A stretch of 5,452 bases of DNA. It comes from Nanobdellota archaeon (lineage in GTDB: Archaea; Nanobdellota; Nanobdellia; Woesearchaeales; JAUYGA01). The stretch is taken from NCBI GenBank assembly GCA_030690755.1, contig JAUYGA010000205.1, positions 1 through 5,452 on the forward strand, written 5' to 3'. Position 1 is the first letter of the stretch; each line of letters opens with the position of its first letter. The position numbers and the translations under genes are program-made. This document shows positions 1 to 4,652 of this stretch, piece after piece. The notes under the pieces are model-generated. The model worked only from the letters and a program-made list of their open reading frames with translations. It did not search any database and was not told where the DNA came from.

Positions 1-1
1 C

Positions 2-49
2 GCGGAAGAAAAAATTGTCCCTGTTTTCCTCGGCGGAGATGCATCATGA
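2..49 (+). CDS. C-terminal end of an upstream gene (partial, unidentified)
   Basis: Reading from base 2, the plus strand is open for 15 codons up to a TGA at 47-49, giving the tail AEEKIVPVFLGGDAS. The mix of acidic, hydrophobic and glycine residues and the ordinary codon choice look like a genuine protein C-terminus, unlike the lysine-only translations of the other frames nearby. The stretch is too short to identify a family. Its stop overlaps the ATG of the next small ORF as ATGA, a usual arrangement for translationally coupled genes. The gene begins outside the window. The main doubt is length: 15 open codons can occur by chance. Confidence 0.4.
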   Translation, partial: AEEKIVPVFLGGDAS

Positions 50-150
50 AAATTCTTCAGACACTCTGCAGAGGATGCAACAAAATAAAAACAAAAAAAG
101 GCCTGAAAAGAATCGCAGAAATGAGAAAAGATATGAAAAGATGGGAATGA
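46..150 (+). CDS. Possible small basic protein, 34 residues, unidentified
   Basis: The ATG at 46 overlaps the TGA of the preceding frame (ATGA). A GGCGGAG stretch at 32-38 lies about 7 nt upstream and would serve as a Shine-Dalgarno site. The product begins MKILQTLCRGCNKIKTKKG and ends DMKRWE. It is strongly basic, has one CXXC pair (Cys8, Cys11) and no membrane segment. Codons are purine-rich in the first position, as in real genes, but the region is generally A-rich, so this is weak support. I do not recognise a family. A competing frame (39-176) is also open and encodes a Lys/Arg/Asn-rich tail. Coupling and the ribosome site favour this frame, but it could be non-coding sequence after the upstream gene. 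Confidence 0.35.
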   Translation: MKILQTLCRGCNKIKTKKGLKRIAEMRKDMKRWE

Positions 151-245
151 AAAAAAGATCACTGAAGGCTGTATGAAAAACATGCTTTCGACGCATTTGA
201 TGAATGAGTTGGTGGCGGCGCAGTGAAAACATAAGCGGAAAGTTA

Positions 246-263
246 TTTTTTTTATGTGTTTTT
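246..263 (+). terminator. Oligo-T archaeal-type terminator
   Basis: The plus strand has T8 at 246-253 and T5 at 259-263, without a GC-rich hairpin before them. Archaeal RNA polymerase terminates at such T-runs. This one would end transcription of the plus-strand genes entering from the left, right where they converge on the radical SAM gene, and it overlaps that gene's stop codon. Positions 151-245, between the small ORF and this run, contain no convincing gene. A run of seven A at 150-156 would be an oligo-U signal for transcripts coming from the opposite strand. Confidence 0.5.
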
Positions 264-1095
264 AGATAGAAATAGGGGCGTTACAAACTTTATTAAACAT
301 AACTGCTGTTTCTTTATTAAACTCTTTTTTTGTTCCAAACTTAATATGATATTTAATATCATTTAATTCACAGAATTTTATAACTTGGTTAGCGCAATTT
401 TCATAAAATTCAGCATTATCTTTGAATTGAGAACTTACTACATTATAATTTAATTTCCCAAAAATAATCTTATCTACAAACTTGATTTTGTTAAGTAATT
501 TCTTTAAATTTTGGTCGTTATCAAGATTAGGCGTAGGGTAGGGTTCCATGCTTACCCAGGTTCTTAGTCCTTTATTATGCAGATGTTCTAAAGCTTTAAT
601 TCGTTCTGAATAAGGAGCAGAATATGCTTCAAAATCTTTTTTAAATTTATCATTAAGAGATACTAGTGTGATGCCATATTCATTGATTGTTTTGTATTTG
701 TCTGTGTTGGTTAATGCTTTTGGATAAATTCCTTTTGTTAAAACTGTGCATCTGATATTATTTTTATTTAATTTCTCAATTATTTTAAGTGTCATATCTT
801 GGACTTCTTTTTGTTTATACATAAAGGGGTCAGTCATAAAGCAGAGATGAACAAAGTTTATCTGGTCTTTATATTTCGGGATTTCTTTGTCCAGCAGCTC
901 TAAAGCATTTTCAACTAACTTTGGCTTAATCCAATCCTCATATGTTTTTGATTTGCCAAACCTTCTGGACATCTGGAAAGCATAACAAGGAAAATTACAA
1001 CCATGACTGCATCCTTCAACATGATTCAAACAGAAATCAGCGTATTCGACCCCGCTTTTATACAACAAACTCTTTCGTTTAATCTTTTTCAACAT
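262..1095 (-). CDS. Radical SAM protein, SPL-like, CX3CX3C motif (TcmP partner)
   Basis: The product resembles the spore photoproduct lyase-like branch of radical SAM enzymes, which use a 4Fe-4S cluster to cleave S-adenosylmethionine and start radical chemistry. Numbered from the ATG at 1095 (277 residues): the cluster motif CSHGCNFPCYA has Cys29, Cys33 and Cys37, then FMTDPF at 86-91, VLTKG at 118-122, GITLVSLND at 141-149, and the SPL-type block APYSERIKAL with VSMEPYPTP through 189. Spacing is CX3CX3C, not the classical CX3CX2C; the DNA at 974-1000 confirms the extra proline codon. I chose ATG 1095 over the in-frame GTG at 1125 because GAGG (1100-1103) lies 4 nt upstream and a TTTAAATA box at 1129-1136 would start transcription downstream of the GTG. 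The TcmP gene lies directly upstream on the same strand, a known pairing for that family. The substrate is unknown; nucleic acid is a guess based on SPL. Confidence 0.85.
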   Translation of the reverse strand: MLKKIKRKSLLYKSGVEYADFCLNHVEGCSHGCNFPCYAFQMSRRFGKSKTYEDWIKPKLVENALELLDKEIPKYKDQINFVHLCFMTDPFMYKQKEVQDMTLKIIEKLNKNNIRCTVLTKGIYPKALTNTDKYKTINEYGITLVSLNDKFKKDFEAYSAPYSERIKALEHLHNKGLRTWVSMEPYPTPNLDNDQNLKKLLNKIKFVDKIIFGKLNYNVVSSQFKDNAEFYENCANQVIKFCELNDIKYHIKFGTKKEFNKETAVMFNKVCNAPISI

Positions 1096-1128
1096 AGGCC
1101 CTCTTTTTATATATACCCGTATCACTTC

Positions 1129-1136
1129 TATTTAAA
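1129..1136 (-). promoter_or_regulatory. Archaeal TATA box (TTTAAATA) for the radical SAM gene
   Basis: Read on the minus strand, TTTAAATA lies one base past the TcmP stop codon and is identical to the TcmP promoter box. Archaeal transcription usually starts about 25-27 nt downstream of the box centre, here near 1105-1107. That leaves a leader of about 10 nt containing AGAGGG before the ATG at 1095. The radical SAM gene may therefore be transcribed both from here and by read-through from TcmP. Confidence 0.5.
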
Positions 1137-1137
1137 C

Positions 1138-2019
1138 TTATTTACCGTAATCCGACAATGGCTTCATCCCTTGCTTGGTTACTTTACTTATTAATTTCAA
1201 TCGATAATTTTGCTGGCTCCATTTTTTTTGATATACTAAAATATCCTTCTTAAATCTCTCTTGTATTTCATGAGCCTGCGGTATGCTGGATGCAAAAATT
1301 AGATAATATAGCACGCTATTTAAAGGAGGAGTTTGTCTTATCTCGATTGAGGTAGTAAAGTAACCAAGACTTTCAAGATTTTTTATAAAAGAATCATGTA
1401 AAATTTCATAAGTCTTTTCATCAGTTGTTTTGTTCTCCACTAAGTCTATCCAATCTCCGCCCCCTACTGCTTTCATAACATTTGGTTTATTAATTCGCGC
1501 ATTTCTTTGCATAGTGTAAGTCATCAAATTAATTATTAATTCCGGTCTTCTCGTACTTTTGCTTCTTTCATCATAGGCAGACCATTCAGATATGCTTTTA
1601 ATTGTTTCAAAGTCCAAATCGCTATGCTTAAAAGGGTCTAAAAAGAAAATGCTCCATTCGTCTTTAGGTATCTCTTTTAAAAATTCTTTATAAACTTTAT
1701 TTGCATCTTCATTCGTTATTTTTTTAACAAATTTGTCATATGCTTTTAAATTGTTTTTTAATTTTTCACATTTTTCAGAATCCAAATCATTAAAATAACA
1801 AACTAAATCAATTTGACCTTTTTTTGCCGTTTCTAAAAATTGAGTTATGAAAGGAGCCTGCCAAACTTTGTTGTCTGTATCCTTGCATATGCTCTCGCCA
1901 TCGCTTGCGAAAAGGTCCACATAGTAAAATTTATCACGTTTCTTTATAACCTGTATACAAATTTTATAATAAAGACCAAGTGTTCTATTTTTTAGGGTAG
2001 AGTGAGGTTCGATTTCCAT
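1138..2019 (-). CDS. tcmP: Three-Cys-motif partner protein (TcmP)
   Basis: A 293-residue protein with the hallmarks of the TcmP family, named for its habitual neighbour, a three-cysteine-motif radical SAM protein, which is exactly what follows here. Visible motifs in order: an N-terminal helix region PHSTLKNRTLGLYYK (5-19), YYVDLFASDG (32-41; the family usually shows DLFAGPG, a nucleotide/SAM-binding glycine loop of a Rossmann methyltransferase-like fold), FNDLD (76-80), ITNEDANK (101-108), FFLDPF (125-130), PELIINL (159-165) and the C-terminal YYLIFASSIPQAHEIQ (238-253). The fold suggests an SAM-binding enzyme; no substrate is established and I see no DNA-recognition domain. In the first motif Ser-Asp replaces the usual Gly-Pro. 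The ATG at 2019 is supported by a TATA box 27 nt upstream and no Shine-Dalgarno site. The gene is very AT-rich (18% GC by hand count at 1741-1800), unlike the window's ends. Confidence 0.85.
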   Translation of the reverse strand: MEIEPHSTLKNRTLGLYYKICIQVIKKRDKFYYVDLFASDGESICKDTDNKVWQAPFITQFLETAKKGQIDLVCYFNDLDSEKCEKLKNNLKAYDKFVKKITNEDANKVYKEFLKEIPKDEWSIFFLDPFKHSDLDFETIKSISEWSAYDERSKSTRRPELIINLMTYTMQRNARINKPNVMKAVGGGDWIDLVENKTTDEKTYEILHDSFIKNLESLGYFTTSIEIRQTPPLNSVLYYLIFASSIPQAHEIQERFKKDILVYQKKWSQQNYRLKLISKVTKQGMKPLSDYGK

Positions 2020-2042
2020 TTTAATTAAAAATGTGAGGGGGT

Positions 2043-2050
2043 TATTTAAA
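2043..2050 (-). promoter_or_regulatory. Archaeal TATA box (TTTAAATA) of tcmP, leaderless
   Basis: On the minus strand the order is GAAAACA, then TTTAAATA, then about 23 nt, then the TcmP ATG at 2019. The box centre is 27 nt from the A of ATG, the normal distance from TATA to transcription start in archaea, so the mRNA would begin at or next to the start codon. The intervening bases contain no Shine-Dalgarno sequence. The purine-rich GAAAACA just upstream fits a TFB-responsive element. This is the clearest promoter in the window. Confidence 0.7.
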
Positions 2051-2066
2051 TGTTTTCAGGGTGGTT

Positions 2067-2082
2067 GGCGAGTGGCGAGTGG
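2067..2082. repeat. Tandem repeat, 7-bp unit GGCGAGT
   Basis: Two perfect copies of GGCGAGT (2067-2073 and 2074-2080) are followed by GG. The preceding GGGTGGTT resembles a degenerate further copy. The G-rich stretch stands out from very AT-rich surroundings and lies in the divergent gap just upstream of the TcmP TATA box. It may be a residue of a longer repeat array or an operator-like element. Two copies are too few to assign a class. Confidence 0.5.
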
Positions 2083-2130
2083 AAATTCGAAAGCTTTCCG
2101 TAACCTCCGTGATTCTTCCGAAAAAATCAC
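2081..2130. repeat. Two adjacent inverted repeats in the intergenic region
   Basis: The first element is GGAAA (2081-2085) paired with TTTCC (2095-2099), partly overlapping the perfect 10-bp palindrome GAAAGCTTTC at 2089-2098. The second is GTGATT (2109-2114) paired with AATCAC (2125-2130), extendable by two A-T pairs after one mismatch to a 4-base loop. TCCG recurs at about 9-11 bp spacing (2097-2100, 2106-2109, 2117-2120). These could be protein-binding sites, a small RNA hairpin or mobile-element debris. No T-run follows, so a terminator is unlikely. Confidence 0.4.
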
Positions 2131-2137
2131 CGCAAAG

Positions 2138-2145
2138 CATATTAA
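2138..2145 (+). promoter_or_regulatory. Possible weak TATA box for the 54-residue gene
   Basis: CATATTAA is centred about 26 nt before the ATG at 2168, the same spacing as the strong TcmP box, with CGCAAAG upstream as a possible TFB-responsive element. The match to the archaeal consensus is weaker than for TcmP. GGTGGT touches the start codon and is too close to be an ordinary Shine-Dalgarno site. Confidence 0.3.
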
Positions 2146-2167
2146 GAATAAAATCTCTATTGGTGGT

Positions 2168-2332
2168 ATGGAAAAAAGCAAAAATCCAACAAGATTAGAA
2201 ATGTTTAAAGGGTATACTTTAGATTTTAGGTTAAGAGAATTTAGAAAAGTTAATCCTAAGAAAAGAAAAATAGAATTTGTAGTATTCAATTCTAAAAAAG
2301 GAGCTAAACTATTGAAAGAATATTATACTTAA
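2168..2332 (+). CDS. Small conserved-looking protein, 54 residues, function unknown
   Basis: The product begins MEKSKNPTRLEMFKGYTLD, continues with FRLREFRKV, then IEFVVFNSKKG and ends LLKEYYT. It is basic and without membrane segments, and alternates predicted strands (GYTLDFRLREFRK, KIEFVVF) with a C-terminal helix (SKKGAKLLKEYY). The pattern GYT-D-RL-FR ... EF-F-S--G--LL recalls a small uncharacterised family I have seen in bacteria and archaea; that is memory, not a search. The frame is open back to a GTG at 2033, but that extension crosses the TcmP promoter and the GGCGAGT repeat and reads as low-quality protein, so I place the start at ATG 2168. It is divergent from TcmP and convergent with the helicase gene, the two stop codons overlapping in TTAA. 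Its role is unknown. Confidence 0.65.
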   Translation: MEKSKNPTRLEMFKGYTLDFRLREFRKVNPKKRKIEFVVFNSKKGAKLLKEYYT

Positions 2333-4257
2333 CCAGATTGATTTATTCTTGATTTAAAAAATTGTTCAACTTCTTTGTCAACGAAATAAACATAACAACC
2401 TTTCATGCCTCTAGACATGAGAACTCGATAAATGTTTTTTACATATTCGTCAAACTTTTCTTTGCTTCTTTTTAAAACTGGGTCTTTTGTTCCTTCGCGA
2501 TTAGCAATCAAACAATCCTTTTCCTTGTCATATTTTAAGTCCGGACCCACTATTACACCTATATAATCAAACTCAAACCCTTGCGCTGTATAAACACAGC
2601 CTACTTGCTTGATGCCTTCCGGCTTATAAGCCCATTCATACCATTTGACATATCCTTCAGGCGCTTTGATATTGCCATGAGTTTCCCAGGGCATTTCAAA
2701 GTTCCCAATTTTAACATCTTTTGCTAACCGCCCACGATCGTCTAATTTTGTAGACCAAGACCAACAATAACCTGCAACAAGTCTTGCGCTCATTTTTTGC
2801 AAAGAATTTTTTTCTTTTATTATTTCATAAAGCTTTTCCGGAGAATCAATAATTTTAAAGTCAAAATTATCTTCTTTTGTTAAGATTTTCTTTTCATTTG
2901 TGTAACCTAAAACTGATTCTAACCAATCCAAATAATTATCAGATCCATTACATCTGAATTGTGAAATTAATTCAACCTCTTCAATACTTCTTCCCAATTT
3001 CTTTGCAGCTTTTTCAATTAAATGTGTATTTCCTACTTCTGCCCCTCTTATAACCTGTCTGTCATCAATAAAAAAGATGGACGTTTTTGCGCATCTTATC
3101 AACTGTTCAACCTGCGGCATAGCTGTTCTATGTTCTTTTTTCGTAAATCTATGGTCAGATTTTTCTCCTATTCTATGAGCTTCGTCAACAATAAGAATAT
3201 CCAGATAGCCTTCACCCACTCTTGTTGGAGCGTAAGGATCTAAACTTGTAAAAAGTATTTTTGCATTGACTTCTCCTGCTTTTTGCCCTCTTTCCATCTT
3301 GTATTTTATTGCTTCAATTAAGGGCTTCGATCTTGATGAAAAGAAAATCCTATATTTCTTATCCTTATGGCCTGCAAATTCTGCCAAAATGTGAAGGGCA
3401 ATCACAGTTTTGCCTGTGCCTGGTCCGCCTTTTACGATAACTGTGCTATTTTCATTTTTCGTTTCTGCCTTTTTTATTTTATCAATGATAACATTTCTTG
3501 CATATATCTGATCATCGAGTAAATTAAAGTCAGATTCTTTCTTGATGACTTTTGATGCGCTATCTAATAGTTTCCTTGAAGGTCTCACAGGAGATTCCAT
3601 GAACTTATTGAATATATCAAACCCGTCATCTTTGCTGAGCAGTTCTTTTAATCTATCAGCTAATTTTTCTATGTCTCTTTTAGTGTAGATTGGAAATTTA
3701 TCCACCAGTTCTTTATACTTAGGATCGAATAATCCTTTTCCTTCTTTTTTATCGTAATTCGGGCAATAAGCATAACCAAATAAATTTATCTCATCTTCTT
3801 CAAATATTTCTACAAAACCCATTAGATAATTGTGATAACCTTGAACTTGTTGTGATGGGTGTGCGACTTTTCTTTTATCTCCTCCCGTGTATGTTTCAAC
3901 AAAATTTCCCTCGCATTCTAAAGCCTCTACTTCTTTCCATTGTTTCATCTCAATATGTATCACAATGCCTTTTCCTTTTTTGTTTTTACCAAATAATAAA
4001 CAATCAATTCTCTTTTGAGTATAAGGTACTTGATACTCGAATGAAACATAAATATTTTCTAAATCTCCTAGTTCGATTAAATTTTTAATTACTTTTCCTG
4101 TATCTATCCAAGAATTATATTCAGAATCTCCTGCTTTTCGGCCATATGACTTAAAAAAGTTTTCTTGCAATGCATCCGCAAATTTATTGACTAATACATC
4201 TCTAAAAAATTGTTTTTGCGGTGCGTCATAAATAAGTATTCTATTTAACATTTTCAC
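2329..4257 (-). CDS. PD-(D/E)XK nuclease-like plus DUF2075 (Schlafen group 3) helicase
   Basis: A 642-residue two-domain protein. The N-terminal part looks like a PD-(D/E)XK nuclease: Asp85 in RIDCLLFG and the strand IVIHIEMKQW with Glu103 and Lys105, followed by a Gln-rich helix SQQVQGYHNYL (135-145). The C-terminal part is a superfamily 1-type helicase of the DUF2075/Schlafen group 3 kind: Walker A GGPGTGKT (277-284), Walker B LIVDEAH (355-361), FFIDDRQVI (395-403), SQFRCNGSD (432-440), VYTAQGFEFDYIGVIVG (555-571) and YRVLMSRGMKGCYVYF (610-625) with the arginine finger. All ATPase motifs are intact, so an active ATP-dependent nucleic-acid motor with a possible nuclease is predicted, in the cytoplasm. 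Such proteins are common in accessory and defence regions. The GTG at 4257 overlaps the MazG stop as GTGA; an ATG two codons later (4251) is equally plausible and lies 25 nt from an AT-rich box (4273-4280). Confidence 0.88.
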   Translation of the reverse strand: MKMLNRILIYDAPQKQFFRDVLVNKFADALQENFFKSYGRKAGDSEYNSWIDTGKVIKNLIELGDLENIYVSFEYQVPYTQKRIDCLLFGKNKKGKGIVIHIEMKQWKEVEALECEGNFVETYTGGDKRKVAHPSQQVQGYHNYLMGFVEIFEEDEINLFGYAYCPNYDKKEGKGLFDPKYKELVDKFPIYTKRDIEKLADRLKELLSKDDGFDIFNKFMESPVRPSRKLLDSASKVIKKESDFNLLDDQIYARNVIIDKIKKAETKNENSTVIVKGGPGTGKTVIALHILAEFAGHKDKKYRIFFSSRSKPLIEAIKYKMERGQKAGEVNAKILFTSLDPYAPTRVGEGYLDILIVDEAHRIGEKSDHRFTKKEHRTAMPQVEQLIRCAKTSIFFIDDRQVIRGAEVGNTHLIEKAAKKLGRSIEEVELISQFRCNGSDNYLDWLESVLGYTNEKKILTKEDNFDFKIIDSPEKLYEIIKEKNSLQKMSARLVAGYCWSWSTKLDDRGRLAKDVKIGNFEMPWETHGNIKAPEGYVKWYEWAYKPEGIKQVGCVYTAQGFEFDYIGVIVGPDLKYDKEKDCLIANREGTKDPVLKRSKEKFDEYVKNIYRVLMSRGMKGCYVYFVDKEVEQFFKSRINQSG

Positions 4258-4616
4258 AACTCATTGTATTTTTTATTTAACCCTTTGGCTTTTTCAACAG
4301 GATATTTCTCGTTATTTTTCTTCATTTTTTCGTCTAATGCTTTTGTCAGGTCGATATCATATTTTTGTGACAGTCTTAAGAGGAAATATAAAACATCAGC
4401 CATTTCATCAGAAATTTCTTGTCGCTTTTTTGGGTCTTTCATCATTTCTTCAACTTGTTTTTCGGATTTAAACCTGAAATGTTCTAATAGTTCAGAAGAT
4501 TCAGTTATTATGCCTATAGCTAGGTCTTTTGCGTTATGATATTGATCCCAGTCTCTATCCTCGCAGAACTTCTTTACTTTATCTTTCAAATCTTTTACGT
4601 TTGTTTTATGGTCCAT
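4254..4616 (-). CDS. MazG/DCTPP1-like nucleotide pyrophosphohydrolase
   Basis: A 120-residue all-alpha NTP pyrophosphohydrolase, close in layout to the RS21-C6/DCTPP1 (dCTP pyrophosphatase) branch. It hydrolyses a nucleoside triphosphate, typically a pyrimidine dNTP or modified form, to the monophosphate and pyrophosphate using Mg2+. Visible features: CEDRDWDQYHNAKDLA (18-33, matching the ERDW-Q-H--NL start of the family), ITESSELLEHF (37-47) with Glu39 and Glu42, SDEMADVLYFLLRL (69-82) with Glu71 and Asp74, and a tail KMKKNNEKYPVEKAKG with KYNEL, as in DCTPP1. The four metal-binding acidic residues are all present, and the length is complete for a single-domain member. The stop overlaps the helicase start, so the two are probably one transcript. 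Substrate is not fixed by sequence. The family cleans nucleotide pools; a role in phage defence through nucleotide depletion is possible but inferred. Confidence 0.9.
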   Translation of the reverse strand: MDHKTNVKDLKDKVKKFCEDRDWDQYHNAKDLAIGIITESSELLEHFRFKSEKQVEEMMKDPKKRQEISDEMADVLYFLLRLSQKYDIDLTKALDEKMKKNNEKYPVEKAKGLNKKYNEL

Positions 4617-4629
4617 TTTATCTAATAGA

Positions 4630-4647
4630 TATTTAAAACTTTAAAAA
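4630..4647 (-). promoter_or_regulatory. AT-rich promoter region for the MazG-helicase pair
   Basis: Only 36 bp separate the DUF2779 stop from the MazG ATG. On the minus strand this gap reads TTTTTAAAG followed by TTTTAAATAT. The first box (TTTTTAAA, 4640-4647) is centred 27 nt before the ATG, the expected leaderless distance; the second (TTTAAATA, 4630-4637) matches the consensus better but is only 17 nt away. No Shine-Dalgarno site precedes the ATG. The same T-runs may also end DUF2779 transcription. Confidence 0.4.
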
Positions 4648-4652
4648 CTTTC

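Noticed and set aside
173..226. 17-codon ORF on the plus strand starting in an ATGA overlap
   Set aside because: Too short, no ribosome site and no recognisable content.
44..232. 62-codon open frame on the minus strand, rich in Phe and Leu
   Set aside because: It is the complement of an A-rich stretch, reads as phenylalanine runs typical of poly-T translation, and lies over better plus-strand candidates.
262..1095. Calling the radical SAM protein a true spore photoproduct lyase
   Set aside because: Cysteine spacing differs, the gene sits with TcmP, and nothing indicates sporulation; only the fold branch is supported.
1003..1194. 63-codon plus-strand frame over the TcmP/radical SAM junction
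   Set aside because: Antisense to two well-supported genes; composition is that of a shadow frame.
2033..2167. N-terminal extension of the small plus-strand protein to a GTG at 2033
   Set aside because: It covers the TcmP TATA box and the GGCGAGT repeat and translates to unlikely sequence; the conserved-looking part begins at ATG 2168.
2056..2289. 77-codon minus-strand frame with hydrophobic residues
   Set aside because: It is antisense to the small gene and to the repeat region, and its hydrophobicity follows from A-rich plus-strand sequence.
3022..4088. Plus-strand frames at 3022-3243 and 3852-4088
   Set aside because: Both are antisense to intact helicase and nuclease motifs and have no start signals.
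4264..4539. 91-codon plus-strand frame opposite the MazG gene
   Set aside because: Phe/Ser-rich shadow of a clear MazG/DCTPP1-like protein with its catalytic residues intact.
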